Part shown: positions 34,241 through 44,864 of the stretch, piece by piece
Numbering within the stretch: the first letter of the stretch is position 1
Layout of the letters: each line of letters starts with the position of its first letter
Assembly: GCA_000012145.1 (NCBI GenBank)
Contig: CP000053.1
Location: 868,001 to 932,000, forward strand
Length of the DNA: 64,000 nucleotides
Direction: 5' to 3'
From: Rickettsia felis URRWXCal2
GTDB taxonomy: Bacteria > Pseudomonadota > Alphaproteobacteria > Rickettsiales > Rickettsiaceae
Program-made: the position numbers and the translations under genes
The notes under the pieces: model-generated
Seen by the model: the letters and a program-made list of their open reading frames with translations, nothing else
Databases searched by the model: none
What the model was told of the DNA's origin: nothing

Positions 34241-36217
34241 TTAAACTTTTAATAAGCTGATTAATCTTGTATAAACTTTAGTTTTACTGCCCCATTCATG
34301 CCTATTTACCAAACTGGTTATTATTCCTACAGATGCTTTTAATTCCTGGAAATCAGTTTTGCTTTTTCGTAATTTTTCATTTACTGTTTTAATTATTTTT
34401 TCCGATAAATAGCCGCTGTCTATTATATGTTGTTCCCAAATTGTAATATCTTTTAATACAATATCATCTATTAAATTTTGGATTTGTGTTAGATTTGGTA
34501 TTCTGTTATCAAATTTCCCATTAATTTTGCTTTGAGCTAACAAGTGCATTAATAATATAATCTTTCTTTCAATTCCTAGCTCTAATATACCATCAACATT
34601 ACATGTTACGGCTTCCCAAAATATTTCTATTAATTCTTGATTATTATCATTATTTACTATTCCGGCTAAAAACTTCAGAGTCATTAGATATTTCGGGTCG
34701 TTTCTATGCTTACCTATACAATTCGCTGCTTTGTATTTTGTGATGTTATCTGCTAACTGATTTTTTAAATAACATGCAGCTATATATTCTTGAAATGTTA
34801 AATGAATAAATTGATGATTTAGATTTCTTATGCTTTCGCCCGTTTCTTCTGCTTTAAGCAGCCCAAGCTTATTTATTTTTTCTATATTAAGAGTTTTGAA
34901 ATTCTTATCGTCTAACTTTGCTTTTATTAATTGATGTGTTACTAGCTTCCCTGTATTTACCAAAGCTTCAAAGGCTATTTCTTGTAAGAACTGCAATTCA
35001 GGTGTAGATAATATTTGTCCGTCAGTAATATTTACTATTCTTTCATTTTCAAATTTCTGAAAATATTTTTTTCCAAGCCATATTACCACCTCTTGATATA
35101 GCTGACTTATATTAAAATCTTCATCACTGTTTTTTTGAAATTTATCCCTTATATCTTTATCGCTCCAAACCAAACATATTAATGCAGTATTGATAGGAAC
35201 TTCGCATATTTCTTTTATTTGGCTATGAGTATCCAAAAAGCTTTTTAATTGCACTCCTAGCTCTTTATCATACTCAAAATTTTTATTTACATATTGCTCT
35301 ATTCCCTCACTATCCCAGCCTGTATTTTCTACTTTCCGCTCAAACCTGTTACTCATTTCTTCTATAACCGCATTAGGTCTAGAAGTCATTATTACGTTTT
35401 TATATTCTAATATTTTATCTATTAACTTTTTAAATTCATCTCGAATATTTAAATGTGCTACTTCGTCATATCCGTCAAGTAATAACAACATCTTATCTTT
35501 ATTTTGGATATCCATTATTTTCTTAACGCTTAAGGTACTTTCGCTACCGCCTAAACAATAATGGATAAAACAATTAAGCTTACTTTGAGATAAATTATTA
35601 ATATCAAAATACCCACTATAACCGTCTTTCCAACTTTCATTTAATAGCTCTTTTAACTTAACTCTAAAAACATAATCAAACTTATCGTTCCATAACTCCC
35701 CTTTTCCCCATTTATAAGATAGATAGTGCATTAACGTAGTTTTACCTATTCCTGCACTACCAAGTAACAATACTTTACCTATATCTGCTTGAATTCTGCT
35801 TATCGATTCAGCTATATTTTTTATTTCCGATTCACTTTTATTAGGTAGATTCCTGCGAAGTATATCAAACTTTTTTTTCTCATTTTTTTCTTCGTTTAGT
35901 AACTCAACTATATTATCAATTTGATACTCCTTATTAGGTAGCTCTTTCTTAAGCAGCCCCCTTATCTTTTCTTTTGTATCTATGGCTTTAAAAATATTCT
36001 CTATTTCTACTGATTTCTTTTCTCCAACAACTTTATCGCGTAATGCTGCTTTACCTGCTTCATCATCTTCACTCAGTAATATCTGTAATTTTACATAATA
36101 TTCCTCTAAAGACTGAGCTTTGATTTTCTCATCTTCTATTAACTTTGGTAAAGTATTGTGAGAGCTATATAAGATTTTTAACTTGTCAGTTACTGATTTT
36201 GAAGTAGAAGGCTTCAT
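34241..36217 (-). CDS. NACHT-domain NTPase (front part of a broken NACHT-HEAT gene)
   Basis: A 658-codon frame. Residues 1-145 are a charged helical region without a domain I recognise. The NACHT NTPase has Walker A GSAGIGKT (153-160), Walker B LLLLDGYDE (244-252, with the small-residue DGYDE typical of NACHT) and sensor VIMTSRPNA. A winged-helix-like part follows (NLNHQFIHLTFQEYIAACYL). The protein would be STAND-class: a signal read by the C-terminal repeats drives NTP-dependent oligomerisation. In bacteria such proteins are often phage defence; in an intracellular parasite a host-facing role is also possible. The frame ends at a TAA beyond which the same phase continues into HEAT repeats. 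Confidence 0.8.
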   Translation of the reverse strand: MKPSTSKSVTDKLKILYSSHNTLPKLIEDEKIKAQSLEEYYVKLQILLSEDDEAGKAALRDKVVGEKKSVEIENIFKAIDTKEKIRGLLKKELPNKEYQIDNIVELLNEEKNEKKKFDILRRNLPNKSESEIKNIAESISRIQADIGKVLLLGSAGIGKTTLMHYLSYKWGKGELWNDKFDYVFRVKLKELLNESWKDGYSGYFDINNLSQSKLNCFIHYCLGGSESTLSVKKIMDIQNKDKMLLLLDGYDEVAHLNIRDEFKKLIDKILEYKNVIMTSRPNAVIEEMSNRFERKVENTGWDSEGIEQYVNKNFEYDKELGVQLKSFLDTHSQIKEICEVPINTALICLVWSDKDIRDKFQKNSDEDFNISQLYQEVVIWLGKKYFQKFENERIVNITDGQILSTPELQFLQEIAFEALVNTGKLVTHQLIKAKLDDKNFKTLNIEKINKLGLLKAEETGESIRNLNHQFIHLTFQEYIAACYLKNQLADNITKYKAANCIGKHRNDPKYLMTLKFLAGIVNNDNNQELIEIFWEAVTCNVDGILELGIERKIILLMHLLAQSKINGKFDNRIPNLTQIQNLIDDIVLKDITIWEQHIIDSGYLSEKIIKTVNEKLRKSKTDFQELKASVGIITSLVNRHEWGSKTKVYTRLISLLKV

Positions 36218-36535
36218 ATTTTTACTTAATGGTAGAAAATATATTTTATTAGAAAACCTAATTAGATTAAAACAATTATAGGTGTGAGTTTAAGAATTTA
36301 AATTTGTTTAAGCAATTTAAAATTGATTAACCAAAATAATTTATTTTTTTATTTATTGCAACTAATAATTATCAAGTCGCAATAATTATTATGGGATTAG
36401 AGCTAAGTAAAATTTTACGAAGAAAATAATTTTAATTAGAGGTAGTATTAAAGTTCAATATTATATATAAGTTTGTTGATAAAAAATGATTTATTTACTA
36501 ATATCTATATTTCCATAAAATAATATTAGTTTTAT
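36218..36535. other. AT-rich divergent intergenic region
   Basis: This 318-bp gap lies between the diverging NACHT and nuoN2 genes and should hold both promoters. I see an imperfect inverted repeat around 36296-36325 (AATTTAAATTTG ... CAATTTAAAATT) and no RPE or reading frame. No promoter is clear enough to call. Confidence 0.4.
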
Positions 36536-37912
36536 ATGCTACTGCTACTTCCTGAAATAACTTTGACTTTAATAGCACTTTTAGGGCAATTTTTTGCCGT
36601 AATTATCCCAAATAAAAATAGAATTATTTCTAATATCATTATTTTATTATGTATATTATCAATTTTTCTTACCTTTAAGTACTCAAGCTATGAAGGAGTA
36701 TGGTACTCATTTGCTACCGGAATAAATATCGGTATTAGTAAAAGCATAGTGCTGCTATTCACTATTATATCCATGATTATATACCGTGATTACTCTATTC
36801 TTATTGCTGAGGAATTAAAGTTTGAATTTATCACTTTAATATTATTATCGGTCGTAGGTATTTTTGTTGCAATTTCATCACGGAATTTTCTATTATTATT
36901 CTGCGGTATGGAGCTTACTGCTTTAACTTCATATGCACTTGCAGGATTCAAATTAAATGATATTAAATCATCGGAAGGTGCTTTAAAATATTTTATTTTA
37001 GGTAGTTTAGTTAGTTGTTTATCATTATTCGGGATTTCTTTTATATACGGATTCGGCGGAAGCCTACAATTTGAGGATATCTTATATAAACTAAATAATA
37101 ATTCTGGGATGAATCTTGGTTTAATAATCGGTATTGTATTATTTTTAAGTAGTATTTTCTTTAAACTCTCAAGCGTTCCACTCCATTTTTGGGTCCCTGA
37201 CGTATATGAAGGATCACCGATTAGTTCGGTTACTTATTTCACCGCTGCCTCAAAAATAGGTATGGTTATTGTTTTATTAAATATTAGTAAATTAATTATA
37301 GGTAATTACTATCCTATTAATTATAATTTAATAAAGATAATTGCTATATTATCTATGCTGTTTGGAGCTTTTGGAGCCATTCGTCAAACTTCTCTAAAAA
37401 GATTAATGGCTTATAGTACTATTTTAAATATCGGTTATGTATTAATCGGCGTTCTTCTGCATAATCAAGAAGGGTATAAAGCAGCTTTACTATATATTCT
37501 AATATATGCGGTAGGAAGTATAGGATTTTTTACTTGCTTAATTATGCTACTCGGTAAAGACGCCGATAAAGCTAGTTTTAAAACTATACAAGGAATTGCA
37601 GAGAACCATAAAACTATAGCTGCCATAATTAGCATAGTTATGTTCTCGATGATCGGAATTCCTCCTCTCACAGGATTTTTCGGTAAATATTACCTTTTTT
37701 ACCAAGCAATTAATCAAGAAGAATTCATATTAGCTTATTGTGGTATTTTTACCAGCGTAGTTGCTGCTTTTTATTATCTTAAAGTAGTAAAAGCCATGTA
37801 TTTTTCTAAAAAGATTGAGATAATTAAGCTTCCTATGCTATATGGGCTTTTACTGATTAATTACTTAGTTGTAGGCTTCTTGTTGCTCGGTTCATTTATT
37901 ATCTCGTTTTAG
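36536..37912 (+). CDS. nuoN2: NADH-quinone oxidoreductase subunit N
   Basis: Proton-pumping membrane subunit of complex I. The 458-residue, roughly 14-helix protein has the antiporter-like core: [31 protein letters not shown] (glutamate in the fifth helix), [42 protein letters not shown] and [18 protein letters not shown]. Rickettsia encodes a NuoN2 in this neighbourhood, separate from the main nuo genes. It starts [19 protein letters not shown]. The stop overlaps the end of the converging kinase-like gene by 14 bp. Confidence 0.9.
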   Translation: MLLLLPEITLTLIALLGQFFAVIIPNKNRIISNIIILLCILSIFLTFKYSSYEGVWYSFATGINIGISKSIVLLFTIISMIIYRDYSILIAEELKFEFITLILLSVVGIFVAISSRNFLLLFCGMELTALTSYALAGFKLNDIKSSEGALKYFILGSLVSCLSLFGISFIYGFGGSLQFEDILYKLNNNSGMNLGLIIGIVLFLSSIFFKLSSVPLHFWVPDVYEGSPISSVTYFTAASKIGMVIVLLNISKLIIGNYYPINYNLIKIIAILSMLFGAFGAIRQTSLKRLMAYSTILNIGYVLIGVLLHNQEGYKAALLYILIYAVGSIGFFTCLIMLLGKDADKASFKTIQGIAENHKTIAAIISIVMFSMIGIPPLTGFFGKYYLFYQAINQEEFILAYCGIFTSVVAAFYYLKVVKAMYFSKKIEIIKLPMLYGLLLINYLVVGFLLLGSFIISF

Positions 37913-39647
37913 CCGGTGTAGACTTTTTATTAACAACACTAGCCGAAGTAATTTTTGTAGGCTTCATAACCTTTTCTTTTAGATTCTTTATATGTTTTAG
38001 ATCTTCTTCATCTAATTTTAATAAATCTTGGTCTTTCTGTTTAGTTTTTCTACCTAAACCTAATTGTCTTGGAGTAACACTAACAATATCATCCGTTCCG
38101 ACTTCTTTCTTGAATTTTTCTAGAGCGTCTACATATTCTCTATTTGTGTCTATATTTGTCTTTACAGATTTTTGTTTTGGTTCTTTCTTTATTTTATCAG
38201 AAGAATCAGCTAAATTTCTTTCATCTTTAATATCTTCATCTAACTTTCTAGCTTTTTTAGCTAAACCTAATTGACTTGGAGTAACACTAACAATATCATC
38301 CGTTCCGACTTCTTTCTTAAATTTTTCTAGAGCGTCTACATATTCTCTATTTGCATCTATATTTGTCTTTGCTGATTTTTGTTTTGGTTCTTTCTTTATT
38401 TTATCAGAAGAATCAGCTAAATTTCTTTCATCTTTAATATCTTCATTTAAACTTTTTATTGTCTTTATTAAATGTTTTTTCGCACTATCCCTAATACCGA
38501 GTATTTCTAAAATTCTTGCAAAACTAGTAGTAATTTTATTTCTTAATTTAAGTTTTTGTCCTCCTTTTTTTCTTTCTTCATAATTAAGAATTTTCTCAAA
38601 ATAATCAGGATATTCTTTCATTAATGTTTTTAATCCTTGCTCTTTCACTTCGTAATAAGGAAAACTATATTTTTTAGAAATTAAGCTATTTACTTTAATT
38701 TCTAAGCCGTATTCCTTTAAGGACTCTTGCCTTTTTTTCATTGTATCTATTAAACTAGCCTTAATTTCTTCAGGCATTATTTCTTTAGACTTTTTATTAT
38801 TAAATTTCTTTGGCATTGCTTGTTTTGCAAATTCTGCAATTGCTTCATTACTATAATATTTAGTTAATTCATCAAAACTTTTATCAATGGTTTTGCTTAA
38901 ATCAATTTTAGAAACTGCAAGTAAGCTATCGGCAAAATTAGGATTTTTTGTTCTTAAATTAGAAGGAAATTCTCTAAAATGGTTAGTGGGACCGAATCCA
39001 GGCAAATGTTTGGCTCTTGAATGCGGATATATATTATTTGTTAAATTATCAAAACTACCGGCAAAATCAATTCTTACTAATTTAGGTAAAGTTTTTGGAT
39101 TTTTTTGATCTCTGATAACACCTATATTTCCAACATGTATATCAAAATCGCCGATCAATAAACTTGCCGGCATAATGTTTTCAAAGTTCTGATACTTAAT
39201 TTCCTTAAAAGCATTTTCTAAGGTTCTAAATAATTTATTTCTAGCCCCCATAAAAAGCGGTCTACCGCCGTCCTTTCTAAACCAAGAACTCGGTTTAGTT
39301 TTAGCAGACATATGTTTATCCATGTCCACATACATATCACTACTATAATTCTCAAAAAATTCAGATTTGACATATATTTGTGAATCAACGGCTTTAGATT
39401 TATTAAAATCATCAGGAGCAATTAAATTAACCTTTGCTCCATTCCCGGGACTTATAGCTTCAAAAATTTGGGAGCCTAAAAACTCGGCTATATTTTTTGA
39501 GCTTGAAGCCTCTTTTTTTATCATCGCCGTAATTTTACCGTCTGAGCTTTGATATACGCCGCCATGCTCTCCTGCTTCATTAGCTCCGCCTCCTTTAGGC
39601 TTTAAAAAATTCCAACCTTTAATTACTGATTTCTTATCTTTGATCAT
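37899..39647 (-). CDS. Kinase-like protein with a tandem 69-residue duplication in its tail
   Basis: I start at [20 protein letters not shown] (39647), which has GGAG 8 nt upstream; the ORF opens at 39668. The N-terminal 350 residues have kinase-fold marks: a glycine-rich loop [16 protein letters not shown], a lysine strand ITAMIKKEA, a helix glutamate [11 protein letters not shown], the catalytic-type [13 protein letters not shown] and a metal-binding-type [10 protein letters not shown] (like DFG). This is the pattern of HipA/PI-kinase-like and effector kinases. The C-terminal half is Lys-rich coiled coil in which a unit of 69 residues ([20 protein letters not shown] ... [12 protein letters not shown]) occurs twice. 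It may be secreted into the host cell; this is inference. Confidence 0.55.
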   Translation of the reverse strand: MIKDKKSVIKGWNFLKPKGGGANEAGEHGGVYQSSDGKITAMIKKEASSSKNIAEFLGSQIFEAISPGNGAKVNLIAPDDFNKSKAVDSQIYVKSEFFENYSSDMYVDMDKHMSAKTKPSSWFRKDGGRPLFMGARNKLFRTLENAFKEIKYQNFENIMPASLLIGDFDIHVGNIGVIRDQKNPKTLPKLVRIDFAGSFDNLTNNIYPHSRAKHLPGFGPTNHFREFPSNLRTKNPNFADSLLAVSKIDLSKTIDKSFDELTKYYSNEAIAEFAKQAMPKKFNNKKSKEIMPEEIKASLIDTMKKRQESLKEYGLEIKVNSLISKKYSFPYYEVKEQGLKTLMKEYPDYFEKILNYEERKKGGQKLKLRNKITTSFARILEILGIRDSAKKHLIKTIKSLNEDIKDERNLADSSDKIKKEPKQKSAKTNIDANREYVDALEKFKKEVGTDDIVSVTPSQLGLAKKARKLDEDIKDERNLADSSDKIKKEPKQKSVKTNIDTNREYVDALEKFKKEVGTDDIVSVTPRQLGLGRKTKQKDQDLLKLDEEDLKHIKNLKEKVMKPTKITSASVVNKKSTPAKTR

Positions 39648-39720
39648 TTTTTTCGCTCCATAATACAAAATTTGGATTTAAGTATATTTAATTCCAATTA
39701 AATAAAATATATATATTATA

Positions 39721-39844
39721 TATACGAAGATCAACTTCAAAAAGAGCAAGGAGTCCACAAGACGAGGAGCGGAGCGTATACTTAATACGTGAACACCGCA
39801 GTATTTGTAGGACGACGTAGCCAATTTTTGAAGTTCATCGGGTA
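39721..39844. repeat. RPE at the 3' end of hemB
   Basis: About 124 bp with imperfect inverted ends (ACGAAGATCAACTTCAAAAA / AATTTTTGAAGTTCATCG). Homologous, in opposite orientation, to 4379-4503, and sharing the inner TATACTTAATACGTGA with 58091-58217. The hemB stop codon lies in it. Confidence 0.7.
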
Positions 39845-40830
39845 TTATTTAATATTTCAGCTACTTCAAGAGCAGCATAGGTAAATATACCGGTTGCACC
39901 GGCACGTTTAAAACTAATTAATGACTCCATCAAAGCTTTCTCCCAATCAATTGCCCCTGCTTCTGCTGCAAATTTTAACATTGCATATTCTCCGCTAACC
40001 TGATATGCAAAAATTTTAGCATTAAAATTATTCGCCGCTTCACGAATAACATCCAAAAACATCATACCGGGCTTCACCATAACCATATCGGATCCCTCTG
40101 CTATATCATGCTCAATCTCAAGCATTGCTTCCTTAATATTACGTACATCCATTTGATAGCTTGATTTATCTAAATAATTCTTTTTATTACTCTTAACAGC
40201 ATCACGAAACGGACCGTAAAAGCTTGAAGCATATTTAGCGGCATAAGCAAGAATTCCAACATTTATAAATCCCTCTTTGTCAAGATATTCCCTTATAGCC
40301 CCGATTCTTCCATCCATCATATCGGAAGGTGCAACAATATCTACTCCGGCTTTTGCTAGCACTAATGCTTGATTACATAAAGCTCTTACCGATCTATCAT
40401 TATCAACTTCCCCATGATGCACAATACCATCATGACCGCTTGTAGTGTAAGGATCAAGTGCTACATCACATATTATACCGATATCAATATTAGCATTTTT
40501 GATGCTTCTAATAGTTCTACATATTAAATTATCTAAATTATAAGCTTCATCGGCATTTTCACTTTTTAGACTTTGATCAATACTAGGAAATAATGCAATA
40601 GCATTAATACCAAGTCCTGCTGCTTTTTTTGCCGTCTCTACTATTTGATCTATAGAGTAGCGATATATACCGGACATAGTTTTAATTTCTTGTCTTTCAT
40701 TATGTCCTTCAACAACAAATAAAGGCAGCACTAAATCATTAACCGATAAGCTACTTTCGGCTATTAATTCTCTAAGCCAAAAAGCTTTTCTATTTCTTCT
40801 AAGTCTAATAAGGGGGTACATAAAATTCAC
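39835..40830 (-). CDS. hemB: Porphobilinogen synthase (ALA dehydratase)
   Basis: Condenses two 5-aminolevulinate molecules to porphobilinogen, the second step of haem synthesis. The 331-residue protein has the Schiff-base lysine in MVMVKPGMMFLDVI and the second lysine in ILAYAAKYASSFYGPFRDA. Substrate and metal residues are in ICDVALDPYTTSGHDGI and VAPSDMMDGRIGAIRE. It starts MNFMYPLIRLRRNRK; the inner MYPLIRLRR is also possible. The last codons (…EILNNTR) and the stop come from an RPE that joins the gene end. Confidence 0.95.
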   Translation of the reverse strand: MNFMYPLIRLRRNRKAFWLRELIAESSLSVNDLVLPLFVVEGHNERQEIKTMSGIYRYSIDQIVETAKKAAGLGINAIALFPSIDQSLKSENADEAYNLDNLICRTIRSIKNANIDIGIICDVALDPYTTSGHDGIVHHGEVDNDRSVRALCNQALVLAKAGVDIVAPSDMMDGRIGAIREYLDKEGFINVGILAYAAKYASSFYGPFRDAVKSNKKNYLDKSSYQMDVRNIKEAMLEIEHDIAEGSDMVMVKPGMMFLDVIREAANNFNAKIFAYQVSGEYAMLKFAAEAGAIDWEKALMESLISFKRAGATGIFTYAALEVAEILNNTR

Positions 40831-41005
40831 ATCTCATTTTAGTTAATAACTTGGATTCTAATATATAAAATATATAACCTAATTATCTTATAGTAAAAAT
40901 ATTGCATTACAAAAAGAAATTTTACTTGCAATTTATAAAAAATTTAAGCAAACTAACGAAAATAAAAATATGGTTTAATTATGTAAATAAATATAGGAGC
41001 TTAAT

Positions 41006-42037
41006 ATGGCACAAGATAATATTCCAAAATCAGTAAAAGATAGAATAAAAGAGTGGGAAAAAAAATCAAATATATCAGATACCCCACCAAAAAATACAAA
41101 ACCGGCTGTTCCTCCAAAACCTACTCCTGAGAAAATAAAGGCATGGAACGAGGAACATAAAAAACAGACTGACTTAACTACACATTCCCAAGCACTTGAT
41201 ATATTTGTCGATACCACATCTCCACAAGTAGAAACCCAAAAGCCTATTATTTTTTCAAAACCCGCTCCGGAACAAACAAAAGTACCGGAAGAAACACCTA
41301 AAAAACAATCTAATTTAACCGTACAAGAAAAAATAGAGAAATTTTTTAAAAATCATAATATTGATACCAAAGATGCTTTTATTCCGGAATTTAGCCGCTA
41401 TATAGAATTAAGCAATTCTATGGCAGGAAAGCGTCTTGATGTTACTGTTAAAGCTTATGAACAATCATTAGGACGACTAATAAATCAAGTAGGAGTACCT
41501 CAAAAGGAGTTTGTTTCTTTTATAGAAGATGAGCTAATAAAGAATCATCCACATAAAGATAAATTTGAGAAAATCAATCAACATTATAAATTACCTGAAC
41601 CACCTAAATTACCTGATATAATTGATAATCTTAGAGAATTAGTAAACAATGATGATATAATAGGTCATTTAAAACAAAGTAGAAAACACATTGAATTTAA
41701 AGAAAAAGTAAATAACCTTATTCAAATTTATGATGATAATAAACATAATCCAGCTGCTATAACTAAAGTTGAAGCAAAACTGAAAGAGGTAGGTAAATGG
41801 TGTGAAGAAATTACAAAAATGGATAATAATCCTATTTGGAAAAATATTGGTAATTTTATAAAATATTCTTTTACCGGAGATAAAGCTAAAGCTGCTTTTT
41901 ATAAAGACGCTATAAAAAATTCTACTCAAAATACTAAAAAAGCTATAGCAGAAATACAAAAATCTCTTACTAATCCTTCTCCTCATTCATCTAATGTTCC
42001 ACCGTCGAAGAATAAAGGAGAAAGATATAGAAGCTAA
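41006..42037 (+). CDS. Proline-rich unknown protein, effector candidate
   Basis: A 343-residue hydrophilic protein with no signal peptide or membrane helix. Its start has a good ribosome site (AGGAG 7 nt before ATG). The N-terminal third is proline-rich and repetitive ([20 protein letters not shown] and [19 protein letters not shown]), with PPKP patches like SH3-binding stretches. The middle and end are helical ([40 protein letters not shown]). The tail is basic and Ser/Pro-rich. I do not recognise a family. Its end overlaps the converging priA stop by 4 bp. Cytoplasmic or secreted is unclear. Confidence 0.6.
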   Translation: MAQDNIPKSVKDRIKEWEKKSNISDTPPKNTKPAVPPKPTPEKIKAWNEEHKKQTDLTTHSQALDIFVDTTSPQVETQKPIIFSKPAPEQTKVPEETPKKQSNLTVQEKIEKFFKNHNIDTKDAFIPEFSRYIELSNSMAGKRLDVTVKAYEQSLGRLINQVGVPQKEFVSFIEDELIKNHPHKDKFEKINQHYKLPEPPKLPDIIDNLRELVNNDDIIGHLKQSRKHIEFKEKVNNLIQIYDDNKHNPAAITKVEAKLKEVGKWCEEITKMDNNPIWKNIGNFIKYSFTGDKAKAAFYKDAIKNSTQNTKKAIAEIQKSLTNPSPHSSNVPPSKNKGERYRS

Positions 42038-43980
42038 TAAAAACTTTTAGGATCGATATCTATTTTTAGATGGCAAAAAGAAGGAATTTTTATAAGGCTT
42101 AGCCAAAATTTTAAATATTTCTGCAAATTAAATTTCTTATCGGCTATAATAAGTATCCGGTAACGATATTTACCGGCGAGCTTTGACATTAATGAGCTTG
42201 CCGGTCCTAAAATTTTCACGTTTGCTTTTGGTGCAATTCGGACCATAGCTCTAGCAATCTCTAAAATTTTAGACTCATTGGAACCTGATAAAATTACCGA
42301 TGCCGTTTTGGAAAATGGCGGCATATCTGCTGATTTTCTTATTTCAAGTTCATTTGCAAAAAAACTATCTTCATCGCCGGCTTTAACATAACTAAAAATT
42401 ATATTATCAGGATAATAGCTTTGTAAATATACTACACCTTTACCATCTCCCCTACCCGCTCTACCGCCTACTTGATGTAGTAGCTGGAAAGTCCGCTCAG
42501 ATGCTCTAAGATCGGCGTTATTACTCCCAAGATCGGCATCTATTACTCCAACTAAAGTAAGATTTGGAAAATGATAGCCTTTCGTTATCATTTGCGTTCC
42601 TATTAATATATCAATTTCTAAATTTTCCATTTGATGTAGAAGCTGTGCTATTCTTTCAGGGTTTTTAGCATGATCTTTACTTATCACCGCAATTTTATTC
42701 TCAGGAAAGAGTGCTTTCGCTTCTTCCTCTATTCTTTCTATACCTGGACCACAGATAGTTAATGTTTCATCCTCTAGACATTCAGGACAAGAACTAAAAA
42801 TTTTACTTTGATAACCGCAATGATGACATTCAAGTTTTTTAGTCGCTTTATGTACTACCATCCAAGAAGAGCAGAATTTACAGGTAAATCTATGACCACA
42901 AGCTTTACATAGCATGAGCGGAGCATAACCACGCCTATTAAGAAACAATAATACTTGCTTTTTATTATCTAAATTATCTTTGATAGCTTCTATAAGAATC
43001 TTGGATAAATAGGAATTCTTAGATAGCTTTTCTTTAGTCATATCGATTATTTCTATATTCGGCAAATCGACATTATTGTATCTATTAACCAATGTAACCA
43101 ATTGATATTTACCTATTTCTATATTATACATCGTTTCAATAGACGGTGTTGCCGAACACAAAACAATTTGTGCTTTATCAAATGTACCTCTTACGATAGC
43201 CGTATCCCGAGCATTATATAATATACCGTCATCTTGTTTATAGGAATCGTCATGCTCTTCATCTATAACCACCAAACCGAGATTTTTAAAAGGTAAAAAC
43301 AAACTACTTCTAGCCCCAATTACTACTTTAACTTTATCGCTTAATATACCTCTTAAAATCATTTTCTTTTGAGCTTTGGTAACGCTTGAGTTCCATATGA
43401 TAGGCTCAAAACCGAATCGCTCTATAAAACGATTAATAATTTGTGTACTTAAAGCAATTTCAGGCAGCATAATAAGCACTTGTTTACCTTTTACTAAGTA
43501 ATCTGCTATTAGATGAAAATATATTTCTGTTTTACCTGATCCCGTAACACCTTTAATAAGTGTTGGCTTATTACTTTCATTCAAAATTGTTACTGCTTGT
43601 TTCTGCTCTTCCGACAAATCAGGTAGCACAAAGCTATTATTTACTTTCTGCTCTTTAACTTTAATCGGTTTTTCAGCAATATCTATAGGTAATACTAACT
43701 TGGCTATACTCCCAAGTTCTGACATATAGTAGCTACTCAACCATTTAATTAATTCTAAAACTTCTGAAGTAATACTTAAATCTAGCGGTACTTTTTCTTT
43801 TACGGTTTTTAGTTTCGATGCTTCAGGAATAGTAGCAAACTCCCATACTATGCCGGTTAATTCTTTACTTCTAAAAGGCACGATGACAAGATCGCCGATA
43901 TTTAAAACTAAACTTTCAGGGATTAAATAATCTAGAGGGAATAATTTTGCTGCCGGTAATAATATTTTTGCTATTCGCAT
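42034..43980 (-). CDS. priA: Primosomal protein N' (replication restart helicase)
   Basis: 3'-to-5' helicase that reloads the replisome at stalled forks. The 648-residue protein has Walker A GVTGSGKT (144-151), the DEEHD box, and the zinc-binding cysteines [15 protein letters not shown] and [18 protein letters not shown]. It also has motif [23 protein letters not shown] and [13 protein letters not shown]. The N-terminal DNA-binding domain begins [20 protein letters not shown]. It is transcribed away from ubiX, whose start is 63 bp from the priA start. Confidence 0.96.
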   Translation of the reverse strand: MRIAKILLPAAKLFPLDYLIPESLVLNIGDLVIVPFRSKELTGIVWEFATIPEASKLKTVKEKVPLDLSITSEVLELIKWLSSYYMSELGSIAKLVLPIDIAEKPIKVKEQKVNNSFVLPDLSEEQKQAVTILNESNKPTLIKGVTGSGKTEIYFHLIADYLVKGKQVLIMLPEIALSTQIINRFIERFGFEPIIWNSSVTKAQKKMILRGILSDKVKVVIGARSSLFLPFKNLGLVVIDEEHDDSYKQDDGILYNARDTAIVRGTFDKAQIVLCSATPSIETMYNIEIGKYQLVTLVNRYNNVDLPNIEIIDMTKEKLSKNSYLSKILIEAIKDNLDNKKQVLLFLNRRGYAPLMLCKACGHRFTCKFCSSWMVVHKATKKLECHHCGYQSKIFSSCPECLEDETLTICGPGIERIEEEAKALFPENKIAVISKDHAKNPERIAQLLHQMENLEIDILIGTQMITKGYHFPNLTLVGVIDADLGSNNADLRASERTFQLLHQVGGRAGRGDGKGVVYLQSYYPDNIIFSYVKAGDEDSFFANELEIRKSADMPPFSKTASVILSGSNESKILEIARAMVRIAPKANVKILGPASSLMSKLAGKYRYRILIIADKKFNLQKYLKFWLSLIKIPSFCHLKIDIDPKSFY

Positions 43981-44043
43981 ATATAATGTATTTTATAATT
44001 TTTTTTTTATTATATACTAAACTGATAAATTATAGAAACCTAG

Positions 44044-44619
44044 ATGAATAAAGATAAAAAAATTATTATAGCAATTTCCGGAGCATCAGGTGCTATATAC
44101 GGTATTCGTTTGCTTGAAGTACTAAAAGAACAAAATATCGAAACTCATTTAGTTATTTCAGAGGGAGCAGCTCTTACTATAAAGCTTGAAACTAAATATT
44201 CTATAGATGAAGTTAAGTTTCTCGCTAATTATTATTATGATGATAAAGATTTAGGTTCTACTATTTCAAGCGGCTCTTTTAAAACTTCAGGCATGATAAT
44301 AGCCCCTTGTAGTATGAAGACCTTAGCAAGTATCGCTCACTCAATGGAAGATAGTTTAATTAGTAGAGCAGCAGGTGTTGTACTTAAAGATAGACGGAAA
44401 CTTATTTTAATGACCCGTGAAACGCCTTTGCATATTGGACATTTAGAAAATATGTTAAAAGTAGCGAATTACGGCGGTATCATAGCACCGCCCGTGCCGG
44501 CTTTTTATAATAATCCTAAAGCAATAGATGATATAGTAAATCATTCTATTACTAGAGTTTTAGATTTTTTCGATATTGAAACTAATTTAATTAAACGCTG
44601 GGGGAGTTATAAGCAATAA
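44044..44619 (+). CDS. ubiX: Flavin prenyltransferase UbiX
   Basis: Makes prenylated FMN, the cofactor of the UbiD decarboxylase in ubiquinone synthesis. The 191-residue protein has the FMN-binding [60 protein letters not shown] and [10 protein letters not shown] motifs of the family. ATG at 44044 is the only sensible start. No UbiD is seen next to it. Confidence 0.95.
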   Translation: MNKDKKIIIAISGASGAIYGIRLLEVLKEQNIETHLVISEGAALTIKLETKYSIDEVKFLANYYYDDKDLGSTISSGSFKTSGMIIAPCSMKTLASIAHSMEDSLISRAAGVVLKDRRKLILMTRETPLHIGHLENMLKVANYGGIIAPPVPAFYNNPKAIDDIVNHSITRVLDFFDIETNLIKRWGSYKQ

Positions 44620-44620
44620 A

Positions 44621-44749
44621 GTATCAACTTTACTATTAAAACTTGCATTAAAAAAAGCCCGTAAGACCATTAATAAATATTTTCCACCTGAAGAAAGTTT
44701 AGTAGATAAATTAATCGCTGAACGTAGAAATGAAGCAAAGAATGAATAA
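44621..44749 (+). pseudogene. C-terminal remnant of an antitoxin-like gene
   Basis: A startless frame STLLLKLALKKARKTINKYF, then PPEESLVDKLIAERRNEAKN E and a stop. The SLVDxLIAERRxEA end is like that of AbrB/PrlF-type antitoxins of toxin-antitoxin pairs in Rickettsia, from memory. No N-terminal DNA-binding part and no toxin remain between ubiX and dnaB. Confidence 0.45.
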
Positions 44750-44788
44750 TATAAAATGTCCTGCTTTAAGCTTTGTTGCATGGCTCCT

Positions 44789-44818
44789 ATGTCATTCCCG
44801 CCTATGCGGGAATGACAT
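44789..44818. repeat. Short palindrome (RPE core)
   Basis: ATGTCATTCCCGCCTATGCG followed by GGAATGACAT: the joined ends of an RPE with the centre deleted, upstream of dnaB. Confidence 0.7.
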
Positions 44819-44864
44819 AAAGTGCTTCTTTTTTTCAAACCATATAATAATTTAACAAACAACA

